In this document: one piece after another, positions 42,587 through 52,136 of the stretch
Numbering within the stretch: the stretch's first letter is position 1
Layout of the letters: each line of letters opens with the position of its first letter
DNA from: Pseudoxanthomonas japonensis
GTDB taxonomy: Bacteria; Pseudomonadota; Gammaproteobacteria; Xanthomonadales; Xanthomonadaceae
Direction of reading: 5' to 3'
DNA length: 64,000 nt
NCBI RefSeq assembly: GCF_010093445.1
Contig: NZ_PDWW01000008.1
Location: forward strand, 1-64,000
Notes under the pieces: generated by a model
The model's database searches: none
Seen by the model: the letters and a program-made list of their open reading frames with translations, nothing else
What the model was told of the DNA's origin: nothing
Program-made: the position numbers and the translations under genes

Positions 42587-44266
42587 ATGAGTCAGGAACG
42601 TCCGTGGTTCAAGAGCTATCCGCAAGGCGTACCGCAGCAGGTGGACCTGGAGCAGTACCGCTCCATCGTGTCGGTCTTCGATGAGGCGATCAGCAAGTAC
42701 CGCGACCGTCCTGCGTTCCGCAACTTCGGCAAGACCCTGACCTACGGCGAGGTCGACACGCTCAGCCGGCAGTTCGCGGCGTACCTGCTCGGCGAGCTCA
42801 AGCTCAAGAAGGGCGACCGCGTCGCCATCATGATGCCGAACTGCCTGCAGTACCCCATCGCGATCTTCGGCGTGCTGCGCGCCGGCCTGACGGTGGTCAA
42901 CGTCAACCCGATGTACACCCCGCGCGAGCTGAAGCACCAGCTGGTGGATTCGGGCGCCAGCGTGCTGCTGGTCGTCGACAACTTCGGCAAGACCGCGCAG
43001 GAAGCCCTCGCCGGCACGCAGGTCAAGCAGGTGGTCACCACCGCGCTCGGCGACATGGTCGGTTTCCCCAAGGGCGCGATCGTCAACTTCGTGCTGAAGT
43101 ACGTGAAAAAGATGGTGCCGGACTACGACATCCCCGGTGCCGTGCGTTTCAAGGACACGCTCACGCTGGGCCAGTTGCATACGTTGCCCGAGGTCGACAT
43201 CGACTCCGGCGACATCGCCTTCCTGCAGTACACCGGCGGCACCACCGGCGTGGCCAAGGGCGCGATGCTGACGCACCGCAACCTGGTGGCGAACATGCAG
43301 CAGGCCGGCGTGTGGGTCGGCACCGGACTGGATTACGGCAACGAGGTGATCATCACCGCGCTGCCGCTGTACCACATCTTCGCGCTGACGGCGAACTGCC
43401 TGGTCTTCATGAAGCTGGGCGGCCTGAACCACCTGATCACCAATCCGCGCGACATGCCGGGCTTCGTGAAGGAACTGAAGGCCACGCGCTTCACCGCGAT
43501 CACCGGCGTCAACACGCTGTTCAACGGCCTGCTCAACACGCCGGGTTTCGACGAAGTGGATTTCTCCAACCTCAAGATGACGCTCGGTGGCGGCATGGCC
43601 GTGCAGCGCGCGGTCGCGGAGAAGTGGAAGAAGGTCACCGGCGTGACGCTGGTCGAAGCCTACGGCCTGACCGAAACCTCGCCTGCCGCCTGCATCAATC
43701 CGATGGACCTGCACGACTACAACGGCGCCATCGGCCTGCCCGTCCCGTCCACCGACGCCTGTCTCAAGGACGACGATGGCAACGTCGTGCCGGTTGGCGA
43801 GGTCGGCGAGTTGTGCATCAAGGGTCCGCAGGTGATGAAGGGCTACTGGCAGCGTCCCGAGGAAACGGCGAACGTGATGGATGCCGATGGCTGGCTGCAC
43901 ACCGGCGACATGGCCAAGATGGACGAGAACGGCTTCTTCTACATCGTCGACCGCAAGAAGGACATGATCCTGGTGTCCGGTTTCAACGTGTACCCGAACG
44001 AGGTCGAGGACGTGATCGCCGGCCTGGACGGCGTGCTGGAAGTCGCCGCGATCGGCGTGCCCGATGAAAAGTCGGGCGAAGCGGTGAAGGTCTTCATCGT
44101 GAAGAAGGACCCTGCCCTCACCGCCGAACAGGTCAAGGCGTTCTGCCGCGACAACCTGACGGGCTACAAGCAGCCGCGTCACATCGAGTTCCGCACGGAG
44201 CTGCCGAAGACCAATGTCGGCAAGATCCTGCGCAAGGAACTGCGGGAGCCTGCGAAAACCGCGTGA
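42587..44266 (+). CDS. rpfB: RpfB, long-chain fatty acyl-CoA ligase
   Basis: This 559-residue ANL-superfamily enzyme activates fatty acids with ATP and CoA. The AMP-binding signature is YTGGTTGVAKGA, with YGLTETSP and GWLHTGDMAKMDENGF following, and the catalytic lysine is in KTNVGKILRKEL. In Xanthomonas RpfB acts on fatty acids, including DSF-family signals, and contributes to DSF turnover. It stands directly before rpfF but is separated from it by a strong terminator. GGAGGGA ribosome binding site. Confidence 0.95.
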   Translation: MSQERPWFKSYPQGVPQQVDLEQYRSIVSVFDEAISKYRDRPAFRNFGKTLTYGEVDTLSRQFAAYLLGELKLKKGDRVAIMMPNCLQYPIAIFGVLRAGLTVVNVNPMYTPRELKHQLVDSGASVLLVVDNFGKTAQEALAGTQVKQVVTTALGDMVGFPKGAIVNFVLKYVKKMVPDYDIPGAVRFKDTLTLGQLHTLPEVDIDSGDIAFLQYTGGTTGVAKGAMLTHRNLVANMQQAGVWVGTGLDYGNEVIITALPLYHIFALTANCLVFMKLGGLNHLITNPRDMPGFVKELKATRFTAITGVNTLFNGLLNTPGFDEVDFSNLKMTLGGGMAVQRAVAEKWKKVTGVTLVEAYGLTETSPAACINPMDLHDYNGAIGLPVPSTDACLKDDDGNVVPVGEVGELCIKGPQVMKGYWQRPEETANVMDADGWLHTGDMAKMDENGFFYIVDRKKDMILVSGFNVYPNEVEDVIAGLDGVLEVAAIGVPDEKSGEAVKVFIVKKDPALTAEQVKAFCRDNLTGYKQPRHIEFRTELPKTNVGKILRKELREPAKTA

Positions 44267-44288
44267 CGCCCTGTTCAGCTTCTTGTGG

Positions 44289-44319
44289 AAGGCCGGCCAT
44301 GCGCCGGCCTTTTTCTTTT
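44289..44319 (+). terminator. Rho-independent terminator between rpfB and rpfF
   Basis: AAGGCCGGC (44289-44297) pairs with GCCGGCCTT (44303-44311) around CATGC, then TTTCTTTT. It starts 23 bases after the rpfB stop. Confidence 0.92.
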
Positions 44320-44531
44320 GGTTCAGGACTTTAGGGGTGAATTCTAGACGCCTGTCACAATTATCGGGACTGGGGGCGGCCTGGTGCCGTCAAGTTGCCG
44401 CAAGCGCGTATGTGCACTGGATTTTAATTATTCGTTCAGGTGTAGGATCGGCGCGTGATGCCACCTGCGTCACATTAATCCGTCACCCGCTTCCCCTGCC
44501 GCGCGGGCACTACCCCTCCAAGGAGCTCTCC
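44320..44531 (+). promoter_or_regulatory. rpfF upstream region
   Basis: This 212-base non-coding stretch lies between the rpfB terminator and the rpfF ATG and must hold the rpfF promoter. An AT-rich core (GATTTTAATTATTCG, 44421-44435) is the likely -10 area, but I cannot fix a -35 with normal spacing. AAGGAG at 44520-44525 is the ribosome binding site. No TGTGA-N6-TCACA site for Clp is seen. Confidence 0.5.
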
Positions 44532-45398
44532 ATGAACAACGTCGAAAAACTGCAGCGTACCCGTGCCTTCCCGACCATCCGCGTCGAATCCGAACCGAGC
44601 GGCGATGCGCACTGGATGTATATGCATTCGGATGTCGCGCCGGGCGTGCGCCCCTGCTTCCGCAGCCAGATGCTCGACGACGTGCTGAGCTTCATGAACT
44701 CCATCACCCTGCGCGAATCCCAGCGCCAGCCCGGCAAGCTTCGTCACCTGGTCGTCGCCTCGGATGCGAACGCGTTCAACCTGGGTGGCGACCTGGAACT
44801 GTTCTCGCAGCTGATCCGCGAGAACAACCGCGACCGCCTGCTGAGCTACGCGCGCCGCTGCATCGATGGCGTCCATCATCTCAACACCGGCCTCGGCGGC
44901 GACGTGCGCACCATCGCGCTGATCCAGGGCGATGCGCTGGGCGGCGGCCTTGAGATCGCGCTGTCGTGCCACACCATCGTGGCCGAGGAAGGCGTGGACA
45001 TGGGCCTGCCGGAAGTGCTGTTCGGACTGTTCCCGGGCATGGGCGCCTACTCGTTCCTGTGCAAGCGCGTGTCGCCGCAGGTGGCCGAGAAGATCATCCT
45101 GGAAGGCAACATCTACACCAGCGACGAGTTGTACAGGCTGGGCGTGGTCGACGTGCTGGTGCCGAAGGGCCAGGGCGCGGCGGCCGTGCAGACGATCATC
45201 GACAAGCAGCGCCGTTCGCCCCATGCGCACCTGGCCTTGAACGCCTGCCGCAACCTGGCGCAGCCGGTCGGCTACGACGAACTGATGGGCATCACCGAAG
45301 TGTGGGTCGACACCGCCCTGACGCTCGGCGACAAGTCGCTGAAGATGATGGAACGCATCGTCCGCGCGCAGGAAAAGCGTTCCATCCGCGCAGCCTGA
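44532..45398 (+). CDS. rpfF: RpfF, DSF synthase
   Basis: This 288-residue crotonase-superfamily enzyme makes the diffusible signal factor cis-11-methyl-dodecenoic acid from acyl-ACP by dehydration and thioester cleavage. The two catalytic glutamates fall at Glu141 (GGGLEIAL) and Glu161 (LPEVLFG), the same numbers as in Xanthomonas RpfF. An AAGGAG site precedes the ATG. It is convergent with rpfC, whose N-terminal sensor and REC domain bind DSF and RpfF respectively in Xanthomonas. Confidence 0.97.
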   Translation: MNNVEKLQRTRAFPTIRVESEPSGDAHWMYMHSDVAPGVRPCFRSQMLDDVLSFMNSITLRESQRQPGKLRHLVVASDANAFNLGGDLELFSQLIRENNRDRLLSYARRCIDGVHHLNTGLGGDVRTIALIQGDALGGGLEIALSCHTIVAEEGVDMGLPEVLFGLFPGMGAYSFLCKRVSPQVAEKIILEGNIYTSDELYRLGVVDVLVPKGQGAAAVQTIIDKQRRSPHAHLALNACRNLAQPVGYDELMGITEVWVDTALTLGDKSLKMMERIVRAQEKRSIRAA

Positions 45399-45451
45399 CG
45401 ACCTGCAAGACCCTGCTTCCATCGCAGGGAACCACAGGGGAAATCAGGGGG

Positions 45452-45475
45452 TTGAAGCGCGCTTCGCGTCTTCAA
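45452..45475. terminator. Possible hairpin between convergent rpfF and rpfC
   Basis: TTGAAGCGCG pairs with CGCGTCTTCAA with one bulged base around a 3-base loop. No clear T-run follows on either strand. It is the only stem in the 179-base convergent gap. Confidence 0.3.
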
Positions 45476-45577
45476 GGGCGAGTCCGGGTCACCGTACTCG
45501 CCACGGACCCACGGATCCGCCGGTTCACCGCACGACATCTGCCACCCACCGGCCGTCATCGGCGGCCGGCAGGCGCA

Positions 45578-47773
45578 TCACGGCGATGAGCTTTCGTTGC
45601 CCTTGTCGACCGCACTGCGGACACGCTGCCGGGCATCGAGCGCGGCACGGCCGTGGCTCAGGTGGGAGTTCAGCGCCGCCAGGCGATGCCGCCATTCGCG
45701 CGTGATCTGCCAGTCGGCCAGGCTCATCATCTCGCCCGCCGCCGCCGCCAGTTTCACCAGGCCCAGGTTGCTGGCCACGCCCTTCAGCGCGTGCGCATGC
45801 TCGCGCAGGTGTTCGCCATCGCCGCGCTCCATCGCATGCGCCATGGCGCCGATGCATCCGTCGGCGTCGTTGAGGCACTGCTCGATGAATTCGCGTTCGA
45901 ACGCTTCACCCATGCCGAGCGCCGTCAGTTCGTCCAGCACGCTGACGTCGAGCACGCCGTCCGAGACTTCCACCGCGCGCGCGGGCGCCATGGAGACCGC
46001 AGTGGCAGTGACCCGGCCGGAGGTCGCGATGTCCGCCAAGGCGTCCAGCAGGCGGGTCGCGACGACCGGCTTGGCCAGGAACGCCCGCGCACCGGCCTGT
46101 TCGCAACGCTGGATGGATTCGGGCGTGACGTCCGCGCTGAGGATCAGCACGGGGGTGCGGCTGCCGCTGCCCGCTTCCATCACGCGCAGCTGCTTGAGCA
46201 GGTCGAGGCCGCTGAGGCCGGGCATGTGCAGGTCGCAGATGACCGCGTCGTAGGAGGCCGACTCCAGCGCGTCCAGCACTTCTTCGCCGCCGTTGACGCA
46301 GGTGATCCGATGGCCGGCCTTCTGCAGCAGCCGCTGGACGACCATGCGATTGGCTTCGTGGTCGTCGGCCACCAGGATCTGCATGCTGCGCACGCGGGCG
46401 CGATGACGCAGGAACGGATCCGAGAACGCGATGATGTTCTCCGCGCCCGAGGTTTCCGGTTCTTCCTGCAGCCACTCCGCATGGCCGTGCACCGCGGGTA
46501 CCACGACGCGCTCGGGCACCGCTTCGAACGGAAGTTCCACCCAGAAGCAGCTGCCACGCTGTTCATGGCTCTCGAACCCGATGGTGCCGCCCATCGCTTC
46601 GGTCAGGCCCTTGGCGATCGTCGTGCCCAGGCCAGTGCCGCCGTAGCGGCGCGACAGGCTGACGTCGGCCTGCTCGAACGCCTCGAACAGGCGCTCGCGC
46701 AGTGCGAGCGGTACGCCGATGCCGGTATCGGTGACGGTGAAGCGCAGGCGCACCTGGCTGCCCTCGACCAGGGATGGCGTGACGACCACGCGCACTTCGC
46801 CCTCGTCGGTGAACTTGACCGCGTTGCCGGCGAGGTTCAGCAGCACCTGGCGCAGGTGGCCGGCGTCGCCGCGCAGCTTGAGCGGGATCGCGTCGTCGAC
46901 GACGCCTTCGTAGCGCACCTGCTTGCCGCGTGCCTGTGGCATCAGGATCAGGCCGATGTTGTCGACCAGTTCGCGCGGCGAGAACTCCACCACGTTGAGC
47001 TTGACCTTGCCCGCTTCGATCGCGGAGATGTCCAGCACGTCCTCGACCAGCCCCAGCAGCGTGCGCGTGGAGGCCTGGATGGTGGACAGGCATTCGCGCT
47101 GCTCGGCATCCAGTCGCGTGGTCGCCAGCAGTTCGGACATGCCCGCCAGCCCGTTCAACGGCGTGCGGAACTCGTGGCTCATGTTGGCGAGGAAGCGGCT
47201 CTTGGCCTCGTTCGCGCGACGCGCCTCGTCGGTGGCGCGGGTCAGGTCGCGCAGCAGGCCGGACAGGTACATCGGCACCGCGATCAGGCCGAGCACCAGG
47301 CCCACGCCCAAGGTCAGGTTGCTGCGCCAGTAGTCGTTCATCGCGACCACGGCTGCGAATGCCGTGCTCGCCATCGCCACCGCCACCACCAGGTACCGGT
47401 TGCCGTAGCGCAGGCCGTTGCCGACCGTGATCCACATCAGCACCACGTAGGCCCACGACAGCGGTTCGCCCATGCCGTTCATCGCGGCGGCCAGCAGGCC
47501 GTAGTCGGCGATCATGCCCAGCGCACGGCGCGCGTGCGACTTGCCCGGCTGCACCAGCAGCCACGCGAAGATGCCCAGGCTGTTGACCAGGCCCGAGGTG
47601 ATGATGGTCAGGACGATCGCGTACTCGCCCGGCGGCAGCGCCGCGCGCGAGGACGGCAGCAATGCGTACGTCAGGATGATGGAGATCAGGGCGACACGGA
47701 TCAGCGCCTGGCCGTGTTCACTGTCGCCGCGATGCGCCAGTCGGGACTTGATCCAGCCGATGGGATTGGTCAT
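45578..47773 (-). CDS. rpfC: RpfC, hybrid sensor kinase for DSF
   Basis: This 731-residue protein has an N-terminal sensor stretch with DSEH at 17-20, matching the DSF-contact residues described for Xanthomonas RpfC. Five membrane helices lie within 22-175. HisKA has His200 in MSHEFRTPLNG. HATPase_c has GNAVKFTDEG and GTGLGTTIAKGL. The REC domain contains VICDLHMPGLSG. The C-terminal HPt has its histidine in REHAHALKGVASNLG. It autophosphorylates on sensing DSF and passes phosphate to RpfG. It starts 3 bases after the rpfG stop. Confidence 0.97.
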   Translation of the reverse strand: MTNPIGWIKSRLAHRGDSEHGQALIRVALISIILTYALLPSSRAALPPGEYAIVLTIITSGLVNSLGIFAWLLVQPGKSHARRALGMIADYGLLAAAMNGMGEPLSWAYVVLMWITVGNGLRYGNRYLVVAVAMASTAFAAVVAMNDYWRSNLTLGVGLVLGLIAVPMYLSGLLRDLTRATDEARRANEAKSRFLANMSHEFRTPLNGLAGMSELLATTRLDAEQRECLSTIQASTRTLLGLVEDVLDISAIEAGKVKLNVVEFSPRELVDNIGLILMPQARGKQVRYEGVVDDAIPLKLRGDAGHLRQVLLNLAGNAVKFTDEGEVRVVVTPSLVEGSQVRLRFTVTDTGIGVPLALRERLFEAFEQADVSLSRRYGGTGLGTTIAKGLTEAMGGTIGFESHEQRGSCFWVELPFEAVPERVVVPAVHGHAEWLQEEPETSGAENIIAFSDPFLRHRARVRSMQILVADDHEANRMVVQRLLQKAGHRITCVNGGEEVLDALESASYDAVICDLHMPGLSGLDLLKQLRVMEAGSGSRTPVLILSADVTPESIQRCEQAGARAFLAKPVVATRLLDALADIATSGRVTATAVSMAPARAVEVSDGVLDVSVLDELTALGMGEAFEREFIEQCLNDADGCIGAMAHAMERGDGEHLREHAHALKGVASNLGLVKLAAAAGEMMSLADWQITREWRHRLAALNSHLSHGRAALDARQRVRSAVDKGNESSSP

Positions 47774-47776
47774 GGC

Positions 47777-48910
47777 TCACTCCATCCCTGGACGGTTCTG
47801 CACCGTCGAGTAGCGTTCGCAGATGTCGTCCAGCCGCGCCCGCCCTCGGATCAGCGCGTCGACACATGCGGGGTCGAACAGGCGACCGCGCTGCGCATAC
47901 AGGTAAGCCAGTGCGGCGTCCTTGTCCCACGCCTTCTTGTAAGGCCGCGGCGAGATCAGTGCATCGAACACGTCCGCCACCGCCACTATCCTCGCTTCCA
48001 ACGGGATCTGCTCGCCGACGAGGCCATCGGGATAACCGCTGCCGTCGTAGCGTTCATGATGCCGCAGCGCGATCAGCGCGCCGGTCTGGATGAAGCGGTT
48101 CTGGCTGCCCGAGAGCAACTGGTGGCCGATCTTCGGGTGGCGGCGCATGACCTCGGTTTCGTCCGCGGTCAGCGGCCCAGCCTTCATCAGCACCGAATCG
48201 GGGATCGCGATCTTGCCCATGTCGTGCAGCGGCGCGGCCATCTCGATGGTGCGTACTTCGTCTTCCGGCAGGCCGAGCTGCTCGGCGATCAGCCCGGCCA
48301 CGTGGGCCATGCGTTCCAAGTAGGCGCTGGTGCCGCTGTCGCGGTACTCGATGGCGCGCGCCAGGCGCGACAGCGTCTCGCGTTCGCGCTCCTCCACCTC
48401 GTGCATGCTGGACAGCAGGCGCTGCTCCAGCGACAGGGCGCGCTGCTTGACGTTCTCGGACTGCTGGCGGAGCTGCAGCAGGTTGCGGCAGCGGGCGCGC
48501 AGTTCGCGCGGCCGCACCGGCTTGACCAGGAAATCGATGACGCCGGCTTCCAGCGCGGCCTGGCGGATCGGCTCGTCGCCGACCACGGTGATCAGGATGA
48601 TCGCGATGTCGCGATGCATCGGCAGCCGGCGGAAGCGGCGGGCGAACTCCAGCCCGTCCATGCCCGGCATGCGGTAGTCCAGCAGCAGCAGGTCGGTGCG
48701 GTTCTTCTCGCACCATTCCAGTGCGGCCAGCGGATCGCCGAAATCATGGACGGCCAGCTCGGACGCGATGTCCTCGATGACATGGCGCAGCATCGTGCGC
48801 GCAGACGTCTGATCGTCGACGATGACGATGTTCAAAGCGTTACCTACCCCTTGGGGCCACATCACGTGGCTGTCGGGCAAGGATACTCCGGCGGGGCTCG
48901 CATCCAACAT
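47777..48910 (-). CDS. rpfG: RpfG, response regulator with HD-GYP phosphodiesterase
   Basis: This 377-residue protein has an N-terminal REC domain (IVIVDDQTSART, acceptor Asp in LLLDYRMPGMDG). The HD-GYP domain carries LHDMGKIAIPD and HHERYDGSGYPDG and degrades c-di-GMP. The start at 48910 gives the length of Xanthomonas RpfG; the frame stays open 111 codons upstream without protein character. rpfH, found between rpfG and rpfC in Xanthomonas campestris, is absent. Confidence 0.96.
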   Translation of the reverse strand: MLDASPAGVSLPDSHVMWPQGVGNALNIVIVDDQTSARTMLRHVIEDIASELAVHDFGDPLAALEWCEKNRTDLLLLDYRMPGMDGLEFARRFRRLPMHRDIAIILITVVGDEPIRQAALEAGVIDFLVKPVRPRELRARCRNLLQLRQQSENVKQRALSLEQRLLSSMHEVEERERETLSRLARAIEYRDSGTSAYLERMAHVAGLIAEQLGLPEDEVRTIEMAAPLHDMGKIAIPDSVLMKAGPLTADETEVMRRHPKIGHQLLSGSQNRFIQTGALIALRHHERYDGSGYPDGLVGEQIPLEARIVAVADVFDALISPRPYKKAWDKDAALAYLYAQRGRLFDPACVDALIRGRARLDDICERYSTVQNRPGME

Positions 48911-49267
48911 GTCGTCAGTCCTGTCCGGTGGCACGGGCCCGGGCGGGGTCCGTGAACCACGAAGGGAACCGATGCGAATCACGGGGCCCCCTCCCCTGAT
49001 CTCTATCGGCGCGGGCGGAGGAAAATTGACCGCCCTGCGCGTGAAACGACGCAGGAAGCGTGCCAGCCGTCGCAATGGCCTGTCGGGGCTCAGCAAATTG
49101 ATCTCCGTCACGGATTTGCGGTCTTCCCGACCGGTCCGTGGCGGGCTGCTGACGGGAAGGCGACCATCCTGGGACAGCCCTTCCCGCAGCAGTGGTCCCG
49201 CCGCGTCATCCCGACGGGTGCGTATGCTGCCCCGGAGCGTCACTTCGTCGACGCGCCGGGGTTCGTT
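48911..49267. other. rpfG-lysS intergenic region
   Basis: This 357-base stretch has no supported gene. It must contain the rpfG promoter. A long imperfect hairpin (CTGCTG-A-CGGGAAGG at 49146-49160 against CCTTCCCGCAGCAG at 49179-49192) lies 76 bases past the lysS stop and may terminate lysS transcripts, though no T-run follows. Nothing resembling an rpfH remnant is seen. Confidence 0.5.
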
Positions 49268-50779
<1,512 letters not shown>

Positions 50780-50802
50780 CGGTTCTTATCGTGTTCTTGG
50801 AC

Positions 50803-50863
50803 GTGGGAGCGACGTGAGTCGCGAGCTGTTTCGGTGCACCTTCGCGACTCACGTCGCTCCCAC
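50803..50863. repeat. REP-type inverted pair (second copy)
   Basis: The 22-base arm 50803-50824 (beginning GTGGGAGCGACGTGAG) is matched by its exact reverse complement at 50842-50863, with a 17-base loop. It has the same core as the copy at 18398-18462. It lies between prfB and lysS and may affect mRNA processing between them. Confidence 0.9.
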
Positions 50864-50882
50864 AAGGGAGCTTCCGATCGCG

Positions 50883-52008
50883 TCAGGCGTCGATGCGTTT
50901 GGAACCGGCTTCCAGGCCGGATTTCAGGCTGGCCTCGACGAACTCGTCAAGATCGCCATCCAACACCTTCTGTGTATCCGAACGCTCCACGCCGGTGCGC
51001 AGGTCCTTGATGCGGCTCTGGTCCAGCACGTAGTTGCGGATCTGGCTGCCCCAGCCGATGTCGGACTTGGTGGCTTCCACCGCATCGCGCTCGGCGTTGC
51101 GCTTCTGGATCTCCTGCTCGTACAGCTTGGCGGCCAGCATCTTCATCGCGTTGTCGCGGTTCTGGTGCTGGCTGCGGCCGGTCTGGCAGGCGACGACAAT
51201 ACCGGTCGGCACGTGGGTGATGCGCACCGCCGATTCGGTCTTGTTGACGTGCTGGCCGCCGGCGCCGGACGAGCGGTACACGTCGGTCTTCAGGTCGGCC
51301 GGATTGATGTCGATGTCGATGTTGTCGTCGACTTCCGGCGACACGAACACCGACGTGAAGCTGGTGTGGCGGCGGTTGTCGGAGTCAAACGGCGACTTGC
51401 GCACCAGGCGGTGCACGCCGGTTTCGGTCTTCAGCCAGCCATAGGCGAAGTCGCCTTCCACCCGCAGCGTGGCCGACTTGATGCCGGCGACGTCGCCGCC
51501 GCTGGCTTCCATCAGTTCGGTCTTCCAGCCGCGCGATTCGCACCAGCGCAGGTACATCCGCAACAGGATTTCCGCCCAGTCCTGCGCCTCCGTGCCGCCG
51601 GCACCGGCCTGGATGTCGACGAAGGCGTTGGAGCTGTCCATCTTGCCGGAGAACATGCGCTGGAATTCCAGCTTGTCCACGTGGACAGCGTAGCGCTCCA
51701 CGTCGGCCACCACGGCGCTCGCGGTGTCCTCGTCGTTCTCCATCTCGGCCAGTTCCAGCAGTTCGCCGGCGCCGGTCAGGCCTTCCTCGATGTCGCGGAT
51801 GCCGTTGACCGTCTTGTCCAGCAGCGAACGCTCACGGCCGAGCTGCTGGGCGTATTCGGCGTTGTTCCAGATGTCCGGGCTTTCCAGCTCGCGGTTTACT
51901 TCTTCCAGGCGCTCGCGCTTGGCATCGTAGTCAAAGATACCCCCGGAGCGAGGCCAGCCTGTCCTGCAGGTCGGCGATGCGCTGGCGGATGGGATTGAGC
52001 TCGATCAT
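50883..52008 (-). CDS. prfB: Peptide chain release factor 2, with programmed +1 frameshift
   Basis: RF2 reads UGA and UAA stops. Translation starts at ATG 52008, runs 25 codons to an in-frame TGA at 51933-51931, shifts +1 and continues at GAC (51932) to 50883. The product is 374 residues. The GGQ catalytic motif is in [15 protein letters not shown] and the stop-recognition SPF is in [12 protein letters not shown]. The in-frame TGA is autoregulatory, as in most bacteria, and is not a mutation. prfB precedes lysS. Confidence 0.96.
51930..51945 (-). promoter_or_regulatory. RF2 frameshift site
   Basis: On the minus strand the sequence reads CGGGGG-TAT-CTT-TGA-C. The G-run is a Shine-Dalgarno-like stimulator at the standard 3-base distance from the slippery CTT, followed by TGA-C, the classic RF2 recoding signal. 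Confidence 0.95.
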
Positions 52009-52136
52009 GGGTCGTGGGGCGGGGCTGGAAACGGTCGGCAAGGATACCAGAGGCATGCGCGGCGCCGTGCCGGGGCCCGCTGCGTGGAACGGGACTTGCA
52101 TCGTTGCGGGCGCGTCCTTCCGAGAGCCGTCCGCGC

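Noticed and set aside
42473-44182. Minus-strand extension of the lipoprotein gene across rpfB
   Set aside because: Antisense to rpfB; the lipoprotein signal peptide and ribosome binding site fix the start at 42472.
45653-48955. 1100-codon plus-strand frame across rpfC and rpfG
   Set aside because: Shadow of the two real genes, favoured by high GC; no start signals or domains.
48911-49243. N-terminal extension of RpfG by 111 codons
   Set aside because: The extension is Arg/Pro-rich without conservation pattern; the ATG at 48910 gives the known RpfG length.
51931-51933. In-frame stop suggesting prfB is a pseudogene
   Set aside because: It is the programmed frameshift site of RF2 with all required signals.
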